From Bolinopsis microptera (taxonomy: Eukaryota; Ctenophora; Tentaculata; Lobata; Bolinopsidae): 64,000 nucleotides of DNA. Both the position numbers and the translations under genes were made by a program. The notes beneath the pieces were generated by a model. The model did no database searches and was not told the DNA's origin. It was given only the letters and a program-made list of their open reading frames with translations. Positions 48,692 through 59,177 of this stretch are shown piece after piece (positions within the stretch are counted from its first letter, which is position 1; every line of letters starts with the position of its first letter). The stretch lies in assembly GCF_026151205.1 (NCBI RefSeq), contig NC_087082.1:13859365-13923364 (forward strand), given 5' to 3'.

Positions 48692-51127
48692 ATGGTGGGA
48701 ATCAGAGCGGTGGTCAGCACCTTTAAACATTCCAGACTCACCAGCCTGGCTCGACAGAAGAGGCCTCACAACTCTCAGATCAATCCAGTCCAGAAGATGT
48801 GTGAGAACTTTATCAGATCAGAAACCGTGTAGAAGTCACGTGGTCACCTCACGGTTAGCCGACTCTTCTGGATTCTTGGAACGTTTTAAAGGACCAGACT
48901 ATTCCATCTCAGTTAGAACTCTATCTACTGATCAGAGTAACAAGGTTTTATCAGAAGATGTTGAGTCGTCACGTGACCCAGTGATTCAGCTGTTTACTTC
49001 GCCCACGTGCACGTTGTGTGACGAGGTCCTCTTTCAGTTGGAGCAGATCAGATTATCACACCGCTTCAAGTAAGCTTGTTTTTGTTTGTTTGTTTGTTTG
49101 TTTGTTTGTTTGTTTGTTTGTTTGTTTGTTTGTTTGTTTGTTTGTTTGTTTGTTTGTTTGTTTGTTCGTAGAAATGGGTCTCCAACAGGATCAGAACAAG
49201 CACATATAATTACTACTCATCAGTACTATGTGTTACGTGTAATGTACTGTGCAGGAGTGTGACTATACATTTAGTCTTTAGCTGCCTCCTGACACTTTCT
49301 GCTGTTATTTGCTTTTGTTATTGATAGATTCAAGTAAGCCTGTTTATTTCTAGATTTTGTCTATTAATTTGTTCGTCTGTTTGTTAATTATGTATTTTTA
49401 ATATTGGTCCGTTTGTTAGTTCGTTTGTGTGCTTCTGCATCATGTGATTAGCTATTATTTCTATTGTGAAATCTGCATTAATTAGCCTTGGAGCTCTGTC
49501 ACTATAGTGACGATATTCAGCCGGACTTTACTTAATGTTGATCCCGACAAAAAATCCGGATCATAAAACGTTTATTGGTAGAATATAATGATTCTCGCCA
49601 AATAAGGCAACCATACGTCTACACATCTATCATCTGACAGATGTGTACGTTAATATAGTGATTTAATGGAACTGAAGCTTTATAATTAAATATACTCCTT
49701 CCACCAATTGGCTAAGATGATTCGTGAGGGCTTGTAGCCTTGTAGGTGTGTTGACCTGGCTTTAACGTAGTGCAATAATCTCCCACCCCGGAGTACTGCA
49801 ATAGTTCAAGCCTTTTTCTTTCACCCCGGAATGTCTCGTGCCGATTCTACATGATCTAAATGTGCATAGTGTGGCCCTGTCAGTCTCAGATGCATTAAAT
49901 GTAACCATGTCACTCACGGATGTGATAAGAAGTGTTGAAAGATCAGGACGCTCTCCCTTTATATAACTTGTTAGCTACCCTGTTAATTGTATCATTCGCA
50001 CATTTTGAGTACCGGCAACCAGCTACTCTGCTCCAGGGAATATTTCTCTTGTTAGTTCTGTATTGTTGTTGATCTGTGTACGTGTTAGATGTGTTCCCCT
50101 GTATTCTTGTTTCCAACCGTGTTGGGTTCTTATTTGTGAACCAGCTTATTTCTTTGTTGTACATCCGATAGTGTATATAAATACATTTTACGTGTCCCGC
50201 GTTACGTGTCCGGTTTCAGACTAAAGTGATGTAACATTATTATATCATGTTGCATGTTGTCCGTGTTATTACATTATATTATGGCAACTCTCTTTTGTTA
50301 ATGTTAGCATTCTGTTGTTTAAAGGGTAGCATTCTGTTGTTAAGGGAGCGTTCACATATGACGTCAGCAAGATTTTGGCAAATTTTACCCTCCTCCCCTC
50401 TGTCAGCGACTGTCAGCATTGAGCGACCCCCCTACCCCTAATGACGTCAGCATTTGCCAGACCCCCCCCCCCCCTCGGCTGCTTACGTCATATGTGAACG
50501 CTCCCTAAGGGTAGCATTCTGTTGTTAATGCAATGGTAAGGTTCTGTTGTTAATGATAGCATTATGTTGTTAATGGTAGCACTCTGTTGTCAATGGTAGC
50601 ATTCTGTTGTTAATGTTAGCACTATGTTGTTAATGTTAGCATTATGTTGTTAATGGTATCACTCTGTTGTTAATGGTAGCATTCTGTTGTTAATGAAGCA
50701 TTATGTTGTTAATGGTAGCACTCTGTTGTCAATGGTAGCATTCTGTTGTTAATGTTAGCATTATGTTGTTAATGTTAGCATTATGTTGTTAATGGTATCA
50801 CTCTGTTGTTAATGGTAGCATTCTGTTGTTAATGATAGCATTATGTTGTTAGTGGTAAAGTTCTGTTGTTAGTGGTAAAGTTCTGTTGTTAATAGTAAAG
50901 TTCTGTTAATGGTAATGTTCTGTTGTTAATCTATCAATCTGGTTAAAGATGGATATTTTCGCAGGGTAGAGCTGGTAAATATAAAAACAGACCCCCTATT
51001 AAACAAGAAGTACAAGTACGATATACCAGTTGTCCACCTTAACAACCAGTACCTCTGCAAACATTCACTGAATATTGAGCGACTGATCACCAGATTACAG
51101 GAACTCCAGCCTATTTCTGCCTCGTGA
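48692..51127 (+). CDS. Glutaredoxin-like protein (C5orf63 type), 5' end uncertain
   Basis: Small thioredoxin-fold protein of the glutaredoxin-like DUF836/C5orf63 group. The supported frame runs from about 48801 to 49069, then 50965-51127 (phase 2 junction). Core: PVIQLFTSPTCTLCDEVLFQLEQI with a CxxC redox motif (CTLC), then VELVNIKTDPLLNKKYKYDIPVVHLNNQYLCKHSLN, including the cis-proline segment IPVVHLN. No ATG lies in this frame in the first exon. The nearest upstream ATG (48692) opens another frame with an Arg/Ser-rich, mitochondrial-presequence-like start (MVGIRAVVSTFKHSRLTSLA) that reaches TAG about 130 bases later. Either a 5' intron, a frameshift or a one-base assembly error separates them. 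The intron holds a (GTTT)n run, a MITE and a 20-bp minisatellite. Confidence 0.75.
49077..49165 (+). repeat. (GTTT)n microsatellite
   Basis: About 22 tandem GTTT units starting a few bases after the exon 1 donor of the glutaredoxin-like gene. Confidence 0.97.
50344..50505. mobile_element. Harbinger-like MITE with TAA target duplication
   Basis: Inverted ends GGGAGCGTTCACATATGACG and CGTCATATGTGAACGCTCCC, flanked by TAA on both sides (50341-50343 and 50506-50508). The interior has a C run. Related in end sequence and TTA/TAA target to the element at 61041. Confidence 0.8.
50513..50935 (+). repeat. About 20-bp minisatellite (GTTGTTAATGGTAGCATTCT)
   Basis: About 20 imperfect units in the single well-supported intron of the glutaredoxin-like gene. 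Variants ATTATG, CACTCTG and AAAGTTCTG alternate, suggesting higher-order duplication. Confidence 0.95.
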
Positions 51128-51552
51128 TCTCCATCACGTGATGCCCATAAATGGTCATGTCAGTCATGGACTCAGTAAGAATATTCTTGCTCTGGAATGA
51201 ATATAGGTTCTTTCATATATCTTCATATTCGTGTGGGTGATTCATATATGTTCAAATCTTCTGTGCCTTTTTCTTTGCATCATGTAACTCTCCAGTGACA
51301 TAAGATTGTTTCTGTTTCTTGTAAAATTTTAACACTCCTGAGATAAAAATCGCTCTTCCCCGTATTATTATAAACCTTAGTAAATTATTCTGTGAGATGT
51401 CAAATCTTGTTTTTAGTTTATGTGATTATGAGTTGTCTTGTGAAATCTTGTAATCTTTATTCGACGTAACGTTCAGTACCTCCTGAACAATTTAAGAAAC
51501 AACTGATTAATTTATTAATCTAACATTTTCTCTGTTATTAGCCGAAACTGTG

Positions 51553-52461
51553 ATGAATGTTGACCACGAGATTGAACTCTTGAAAGAGACGATTAAGCGG
51601 CTGGGTGAGGATTGCGGGGATGGATCGTGGAGAGTCAAGTTTGGAGTTCTTTTTCACGGTAACTATAACACATTCCTTGTCTGTTTCAATAAACTCTATT
51701 AGCGCTATTAGTTTAAAACTCTAATGTTTTTGCAGTCGACGGTAACTTTAAAAAGTTCAGATTATTTTCAATGGTTGTTTCAGCTACGTTTTCTCTTAAA
51801 TGTTTAATTGAAGTTCATGTATATTTCATAGTATTTGATATTGTCATATCTGGTATTAATGGTATTGTCATTTTTGTCATAGATTACTGGGAATTGGTAG
51901 TGCTCGCCAAATTTCTGTTTCTCTTTTCGTTAGCGATTTTTTTGCCAAATTAAACTTCACACCAAATCAAATCCACGATAACATCTCAAAAATTTATTTC
52001 CTAGATACGGAATGTGCCAACTTGTTTGAGGCGCTAGTTGGAACCCTCCGAGCAGCTAAGAAACGGGGTCTTATAACCTTCCAGGTAAACCAACCAATCA
52101 GAGACCACTGTTTTATTATTCTATTCACTTTGCTGAAACTGTCCAATTGGAAATATGTATTGAAATTATCCAACCAGAGAATTGTTTTCTAGTCGCGTTA
52201 TTGGAACTATCGAATCAGAGATCTGTATTCTAGTCACGTGCCAACCAATCAGAAATGTAATTTTAAATAATTCAGGGTCAGATGCTGCTCAGTCCTTGTC
52301 ACGATGACGTAAGTATAAAGCTTCTGAATGGTAACTAACCAGCGTTCCCATAGCAACGGACTTAGCAACCTGTTCATGTTGTTTCGTTTGTTTCTTGTTT
52401 ATAAAATCTTTTATTATTCGTTATTGTTTGATTTCAATTTCTATAGGTAACGATTGGGTGA
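51553..52461 (+). CDS. ABRACL: Costars family protein ABRACL, 4 exons, 77 aa
   Basis: Costars-domain protein linked to actin dynamics and cell motility. Exons: 51553-51658, 52005-52084, 52276-52308, 52447-52461. The start MNVDHEIELL and core VKFGVLFHD, CANLFEALVGTLRAAKKRGLITF, then LLSPCHDDV match the whole length of human ABRACL (81 aa). The last exon contributes only VTIG and the stop, so the C-terminus is four residues shorter than human and lacks the ILLQD end. The first exon follows a good acceptor (TTATTAG), so a non-coding 5' exon may exist upstream. It lies 425 bp downstream of the glutaredoxin-like gene on the same strand. Confidence 0.95.
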
Positions 52462-53162
52462 CCTTTTTTTAAAGATTTTATTGATCTTTTAAGTGAAACT
52501 TTTTTTTCGGAGATTCTTTCAGTTTTGTCTGAAGTTATAGTCAGTTTGTGAGCTGCTATCTTGACTCCCGATAATATAGATAACCAGTCAGTAGATTCTC
52601 ACAATGTTTGGCATCTTTAATCACGTGGGTACTAATCACTAATAGTGTCCCAGTTTCAATTCTTAACACTTTGAACTATAGTCTAATATTCGGGATCTTT
52701 TACTATCAATCATAGAATGTTATTATATTGGTCGAGAGTTAGAATTGCTTGATTTTTATTCAAACAACTTGTCAGCTCCGACCCGCGTGTCCACCTTCAT
52801 AGAAATGTTAGATATTTCGCATAGCAGTGATTGACTTACGATCGATTGTGTGAGTTTTTGGTGTAGTGTTTGACTATGATTTTTGACCAGGTTTTGGAAT
52901 TGCTAATCGATTTTTATACTTATTTAGAAGTTAATAATGACAATTAATATTTCCATCTTTGTAACCACAATTCGATTCTTTCATTTCTTATTCATTATTG
53001 TTACATCATACATATAAATCGTGTCAACTTGTGAACAAATAGTGTTAAATTTGAGAATAATGAATGATGAAGTATGCTGATTAAATTACTAGTTGCTAGT
53101 ACTACTAATAGTAGTGCTAAATTTATGATTTAGTGGCTAACTCTCTGATGTCCTTATCTATT

Positions 53163-53168
53163 AATAAA
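53163..53168 (+). terminator. Candidate poly(A) signal downstream of ABRACL
   Basis: AATAAA about 700 bp past the ABRACL stop codon in gene-free AT-rich DNA; it could serve ABRACL. Position-based inference. Confidence 0.25.
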
Positions 53169-53199
53169 GTAAATAATACTACGGCCTCTTGTCCATTGT

Positions 53200-53600
53200 A
53201 AATGGACTGACCCAGCGCGCGCTATACTACTTCGAAGCTCTTTGCCTCTGCATGGAGTCTGGCCTTATACAATATAATATTTAAAGAAGAAAGCGGCTAC
53301 TTCGAAAAAATTTAGCATCCAGACAAGTATCATACGTCAATATTGATCCACGATGAAAATCTTAACGGGTGATACTCTTAAAATATTTGTTCTAATTTAT
53401 TAGGACCGTCGACGAGTCCAACTTGGCGCGCGTCCTGACTCCTGGTAGGTTATAAACCTACAATGACAATCCTTCACAGCTCGGCGAGGTCCGGTACAGT
53501 GGTCCATCTCGCCGATCTAGTGTGTAGCGTAGTGAAGAAGCATTATTGGATGCGCGGCGCGGCCCAGTAGTGCATCGCGCTACAACAAGTGCAACTGTCC
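53200..53600. repeat. Composite GC-hairpin repeat cluster, left part
   Basis: Contains the 9.64 kb module (53362-53463) followed by a CAGCTCGGCG..CATCTCGCCGATCTAG..GCGCGGCGCGGC..CATCGCGCTACAAC block that matches 9292-9405. The order of the two modules is reversed here relative to 9 kb. Confidence 0.65.
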
Positions 53601-53762
53601 GTCAATATTATCTGGCGCGGCGCTCTTTTAATCAAGCTTCCGGCTTTCTGAACTAAACAGTGCAGTGTAGTGAGCAATAGACTAGCAAGCTAAATCATAA
53701 CCGTCAATATGGCCGCGTCCCGCGATGGCCTTTAGTTATTCGGTGATACACTTTTATTTATA

Positions 53763-54172
53763 TAGGATATTTATATACGCTCCTACTAAATCGCTCGCCC
53801 AAATTTTAAGAAAATTCTTGTGAAAAGGCCCTTTATAGGCATGAAAGTGATCCAAATTGGTGTATTTTTGGACGCTGATTCCGAATCACCCCCCATGACA
53901 TAGGGTTAAAATGCTTCCCTGGAGAGTTATGGGCAAAAACCCGTTTTGGTCACGTGACAGGCTAGTAAAACGTGAATTCGACTATTTAGGGCTCGGGTTA
54001 GTATAGGGTTAGGGTTGTGGCTAAGATTATGGATAGCTTCGGGGTTATGGTTAGGGTTAGGGTTGGGATTAGGGTTTATGTAAAACCGGTTTGTACGGCT
54101 GCAAAACCAAAAAAACCAAATTCACGTGAAATTTTTGGGCGAGCGATTCAGTAAGAGCCCTTTATATATTCA
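53763..54172. mobile_element. Inverted-repeat element enclosing TTAGGG-like repeats
   Basis: Ends share AATCGCTCGCCCAAATTTT (53789-53807) and the complementary TTTTTGGGCGAGCGATT (about 54132-54148), with further pairing outward. The interior includes degenerate TTAGGG copies at 53996-54077. No ORF; probable MITE. Confidence 0.6.
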
Positions 54173-54545
54173 CATAACCATGTGTTTTCGCGCCACTGCG
54201 GGCGCGCTTGTTTCACGAGTCAAGAAAGCCGTGAGGCGGGCGCGGCGCGCCACTGCAAGCGCAAGGGCTCTAGATCATAGATAGAGCAACTTTATATATA
54301 ATGGCATACCCGTGCACTCGTGTGTTGCCCTATCCTTATTGAGCGGCGCTCAGCCTGTCTGCTGTCATTCCACCAAATTTCTATTATATTTATAAACATA
54401 ATAGCCTGGCCGGGTCCCCAGGTAAGCTCTATCCATGCATAGCCCTTTCGCTTGCAGTGGCGCGCGCCCGCCGATCCCGGTGTGCGGCAAAAAGTTTTCT
54501 TAACTTGTGAAACAAGCGCGCGCCCGCAGAGGCGCACATGGTTAG
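54173..54545. repeat. Composite GC-hairpin repeat cluster, right part
   Basis: TTGTTTCACGAGTCAAGAAA, GCCACTGCAAGCGCAAGGGC, a GCGGCGCTCAGCCTGTC module at 54342-54358 and an inverted second TTTCACAAG module ending 54540; same modules as 36.0-37.4 kb. Confidence 0.65.
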
Positions 54546-54867
54546 TTAGTTGAACTCGTGTTTATATATATATATGGTTAGGTAAATCTAAGTACTAAGT
54601 TTGACCTATATCTATAATCTCTGAAATTTCTGTGCAATTCTAAAAAGGATTACGTAATTTATTAAAAGGTGGGCAGTTATTTCTGGGCCATCCTGTATTA
54701 TATATTAGTTGTGCATTTACTGAAATTAATATGACCGATGTTCCTTGTATAATTGGGCACTTACTTCCTTCCCCGATTGCTTTGTTTGCCGCTTCTCTCT
54801 TCCCCAATACTTTCTTCTATTAGTTTTAACGAATTAATATATTTATATGACTAGCGTTGTTTAATTA

Positions 54868-54960
54868 GATGATGAAGACAGGGGTGATGATGTTGATGAT
54901 GAAGATAATGAAGTTGATGATGAGGCTGAGAATGTAGAGGAAGAGGTTTCAGAAGAGTGA
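54868..54960 (+). other. Acidic low-complexity ORF end, possible terminal exon
   Basis: After TTTAATTAG the frame reads DDEDRGDDVDDEDNEVDD then EAENVEEEVSEE and TGA; an AATAAA lies at 55012-55017. It could be the last exon of a gene or transposon ORF whose other parts are not visible, or just a GAT-rich repeat. No upstream exon was found. Confidence 0.25.
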
Positions 54961-55005
54961 GCTGAAAAGAAGACAAGTTTCTATTCTAATTTATTGATTA
55001 TTATA

Positions 55006-55939
55006 TTTATTGAAATAAACATATAGTATCCATTACTCCAGGAGTGATGACAGGATATGTAAAAAAATAATTAGTATTATATATTAGTATTATATATTAG
55101 TATTAGTATATCATATTTTAGAAAGCGCTTGCGCTTTGAGGTATTAAAGACAACAGTTATTTCGATAAGAGGGACCAGAGGGCCCAAGTTGCGACATAAA
55201 CCAGACAATATTGAAGATTTAGATTTAAATATTGAGCCCTTTGGCTAGAGAATACTTTCTTAGATATTTTGGACAGTTTATAATATTGGTAATGTTAATG
55301 AATTGTAATTGATTGATATGTAATATTTAGGCCCGTGGCCAATTTTCACATTATATATTAGTTGAGCATAATTGTTATCTGTTGCGCTTGGGATTCCACC
55401 CCTTGAGATATCCTACAAGATGGTCACTATAAAATTTATAATAAAAGCACTTATGCAAGTGACCCATTTATGCAAGGGCTCATCTTGCAGCTAGAGAAGG
55501 CAAAGGTCCACCGATACCAGCACCATATTGACGAGATACGTAAGTTTCTAACGTGGAAAACTGGGTCCAACGAACTAAACAGAAGCAAAATAGACCTTCT
55601 GACTAGTGTCCGGAACGATGTTGTCAGCTACTGAAAAGAAGTTCAAATAATCCGCTTCATGGACTTTACTTGGAATAAACATCTCCTGCTGAACCCAAGA
55701 ATAAATCAGAGTGAGGGCAGTGGTGTAACGAAGGGCCCGCTGACCCCGCTGTGCAGGGGGGCGCCGTCTTAGGGGGGCGCCAAATCGTCGTTTGAATGTG
55801 GGACAATTTCGAAAACTTAATTAAAGTACTAGCAAAACTGCGCGTTTTGCTCTAGATACACACTTTTTTAGAGATTTTACCGGCGTATCCTCTAAAATCA
55901 CCTAATTTGTTCAATTTAAGGGAGGGGCACCAAAAGGGG
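55006..55939 (+). repeat. Segmental duplication, unit 1 (partner 57148-58081)
   Basis: About 934 bp nearly identical to 57148-58081, direct orientation, offset 2142 bp. It includes two short ORFs kept in both units: RLRFEVLKTTVISIRGTRGP.. ending EPFG (about 55130-55248), and MQGLILQLEKAKVHRYQHHI.. ending DVVSY (about 55473-55633). The right edge falls inside an hAT-like MITE that begins at 55718, so that MITE copy is truncated. The ORFs look like remnants of transposon proteins. Confidence 0.9.
55718..55939. mobile_element. hAT-like MITE, copy 3 (truncated right end)
   Basis: Begins CAGTGGTGTAACGAAGGGCC and stops at ACCAAAAGGGGGG, where unrelated DNA follows. Confidence 0.85.
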
Positions 55940-56599
55940 GGCCCAGACAACCTTTCGCAGGTGGGGGCCCTTACACAAGGGCATGGAGCAAGCGGATACT
56001 TGTCTGCAGGGGTGTTCCTGCTTGGCTACCCTGATGTCTTAGCTCCTTTTCAGCTGCACATGAGTGAATCAGTTTTGTCTTCGTAACGAGAGATTCAACT
56101 TTAGGACTTTGTTGGCAATAGGCAACGCTCCCAAATTGTTTCTTCTCATTTAAGTCGATATCTCAGCCCTCTCACTGTCAAGTGGAAGACCATACGGTGA
56201 TAGGTGGGTTAGGGTATTTGTTGCAGTTCAGCTGTTGGGGTCACGAAAGGCACCGTGACAAAATGTGAACGATCAGACAGCGTCACCTTGGAAAGACCGA
56301 GAAATTTTGGAATTTTAGCGACGTGTACCGTTGTGTTGACGGCTTGGGTTGGAAGCAAAAGTCTTCCAAAAACTTGTATCTCACAGCCACCTCCCGGGAT
56401 CAGGTGGAGATCGTCGATGTGTCAAGCCCTAGACATGCTCCCATACTGGTTTTCCCCCTTCCCCGGGGCAATGTACTCACCGTGGCACCTACAATGTCCG
56501 CATGTTCCTGCTTGTAAGCACATTGCCATGGGGCCAGTGAAGGGGTTGAAATTTTTTCAATTCTTTCAAAGGTTTCATTGAAGAAAACTTTCTAAAAGC

Positions 56600-57170
56600 T
56601 TTGAGGGGAGTGAGGGGTGTAGATTTTCCTGGGCCAATGGGTTTTTGGCTTTGTAGGGGGTCATGTTTGCCTGTCCAATGGGGTCAAGGTAGGAATTGGT
56701 CTCGAAGCTTCTATGATAATGTCTGCAAAAGTCTGTGTACTGATCCAGTAGAAACTTGAGAAGCTCATTAGGAATCCCATCTGGCCGTTGCTCGACCCAT
56801 TTTTGAGACTTCTAGCAGCTGATCCGATTTCTTCACTAGTGAATGGCTTAAATAGTGGGCGAGGAGGTCCTACAAAAGGTTCTAAAGGTGCTTCATCACG
56901 AGTAAGTTGTTGCTCAAGGTACTTAGCAACCTACGGCAGCTCTTACCAGTGTCTGTTGCAATATTGCACCCTCTGCTCATCATGAACACCCATACTAGAA
57001 GGGGCTTTACTTTTAGGTAAGTTCAGGGTTCGAACAGCCTTCAACCATTTTCTCCTATCTGTGTTGAAACTGATGGTATTACAGATCGATTCAGCAGCAG
57101 CTGATCGTATGTACGAAGTCTCTGCTTGATCTGATTGGTGAGGCACGTTTATTGAAATAAACCATATAAT
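56600..57170 (-). pseudogene. Degraded reverse-transcriptase-like remnant
   Basis: Minus-strand reading in broken frames gives FKPFTSEEIGSAARSLKNGS.. and nearby ISFNTDRRKWLKAVRTLN, like the region ahead of the polymerase core in non-LTR retrotransposons (FT..EI..A..SLKNG..PG.DG). Several stops and frameshifts; the PDG motif is replaced by NGQMG. Lies between the two duplicated units. Confidence 0.45.
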
Positions 57171-58081
57171 ATCCATTACTCCCGGAGTGATGACAGGATC
57201 TGTAAAAAATAATTAGTATTATATATTAGTATTATATATTAGTATTAGTATATCCTATTTTAGAAAGCGCTTGCGCTTTGAGGTATTAAAGACAACAGTT
57301 ATTTCGATAAGAGGGACCAGAGGGCCCAAGTTGCGACATAAACCAGACAATATTGAAGATTTAGATTTAAATATTGAGCCCTTTGGCTAGAGAATACTTT
57401 CTTAGATATTTTGGACAGTTTATAATATTGGTAATGTTAATGAATTGTAATTGATTGATATGTAATATTTAGGCCCGTGGCCAATTTTCACATTATATAT
57501 TAGTTGAGCATAATTGTTATCTGTTGCGCTTGGGATTCCACCCCTTGAGATATCCTACAAGATGGTCACTATAAAATTTATAATAAAAGCACTTATGCAA
57601 GTGACCCATTTATGCAAGGGCTCATCTTGCAGCTAGAGAAGGCAAAGGTCCACCGATACCAGCACCATATTGACGAGATACGTAAGTTTCTAACGTGGAA
57701 AACTGGGTCCAACGAACTAAACAGAAGCAAAATAGACCTTCTGACTAGTGTCCGGAACGATGTTGTCAGCTACTGAAAAGAAGTTCAAATAATCCGCTTC
57801 ATGGACTTTACTTGGAATAAACATCTCCTGCTGAACCCAAGAATAAATCAGAGTGAGGGCAGTGGTGTAACGAAGGGCCCGCTGACCCCGCTGTGCAGGG
57901 GGGCGCCGTCTTAGGGGGGCGCCAAATCGTCGTTTGAATGTGGGACAATTTCGAAAACTTAATTAAAGTACTAGCAAAACTGCGCGTTTTGCTCTAGATA
58001 CACACTTTTTTAGAGATTTTACCGGCGTATCCTCTAAAATCACCTAATTTGTTCAATTTAAGGGAGGGGCACCAAAAGGGG
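57148..58081 (+). repeat. Segmental duplication, unit 2
   Basis: See unit 1. This copy retains the complete MITE at its right end, so it more likely represents the parental arrangement. Confidence 0.9.
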
Positions 58082-58166
58082 AGGGGGCGCCAATGCAACA
58101 GGGGGGCGCCTTTTCGGCAGGGGGGGGGGGGGGGGGGGGGCGCCAACAGGCAACGTTACGCCACTG
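57860..58166. mobile_element. hAT-like MITE, copy 4, complete (8-bp TSD AGTGAGGG)
   Basis: Ends CAGTGGTGTAACG and CAACGTTACGCCACTG; perfect 8-bp duplications AGTGAGGG flank it. The interior has a poly-G run of about 23 bases near 58118-58140. Confidence 0.9.
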
Positions 58167-58872
58167 AGTGAGGGTCAGATACTGCAACTGGATAACATTG
58201 ATGAAAGGAGCAAATGAATATTTTCCTGCTTCTCAAGCAGAAGCACAGATACTAAGGTCATGTCTCTCCTACATGGCCAGAAAGAAATGTCAAACAGTAT
58301 ATATACAATAAATTAAATCAAGTGATGCAATTGGCAGAGCACAATCGTAAATCCTGAGCAATAGATATCATCTATCCCTCGTAGCTCTTCTCCTCAGGTA
58401 TCAGGTTGAAGGAGACATTGGATATAGGGGCAGTCCATGCCTTCTTTGCCTTTCCACGTACACCTCTAACTGCTACTAGCACACTCCTCATTATATCCAT
58501 GCTTAGTCCACATGCCTTGCAAACTTACAGCACGGTATTTGTAATGGTCTAAGTTCCTAATACTCGCCAAAGATGGTTCCTCTAGTCAACCGTAGGAGAA
58601 GAGAAAGCTTAACAACATATTAGGTGGCTGCATTTTGTTTTGATTTTATTAGGTTCTAGTATTTATTCCTATTGTCTTAAAGTTTTAAGAGAACTCTCCT
58701 TAAATTATTTTAATGCAGTCACTCAGATAAGTTTATATCAGGACACTTCAACAAAGACACATACTCTGCCCACAATAAGGGGCCATAATTGTTTCAATTA
58801 TGTAACTGTATAGAATTATTATTATTATTACCCAATTAAATTGACCATCATCTTACTTTTGACCCTCGAATC

Positions 58873-59136
58873 ATGTCCCTCAAAAAAGATTGTTTGAGTC
58901 TTCTTAAGAATGTAATCAGGAGAAAATATCCCTTTAGTAAAGCTCAGCTCAAGCTTATTGTTCACAAATTGGACTACTGCAAAGATGTTTATTATGGAAT
59001 TTGTGGCAATCTCATCGTTCAGAATGCTGCTGCTAAAGCTATAGTAGGACTATATAAACATGATCATCTAGGAGACACTCTGAAAGATCTTCATCGGCTG
59101 CCTATTAGTTACAGAATTCAATATCTAAAAGTTTAA
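58873..59136 (+). pseudogene. Non-LTR retrotransposon RT C-terminal fragment
   Basis: The 87-residue frame has the landmark motif pattern of CR1/L2-type elements downstream of the polymerase core: KLIVHKLDYCKDVYYGI, QNAAAKAIVGLYK, DHLGDTLKDLHRLPISYRIQ. The usual LQRVQ before QNAAA is shortened to IVQ, suggesting a small deletion. No upstream catalytic YADD region is present; 5'-truncated relic. Confidence 0.8.
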
Positions 59137-59177
59137 ATTATTATTATTATTGTATTGACCCAATTCCTACTGTTCAG

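Noticed and set aside
56255-56581. Plus-strand ORF of 108 codons
   Set aside because: No family resemblance; it overlaps the minus-strand reverse-transcriptase-like remnant.
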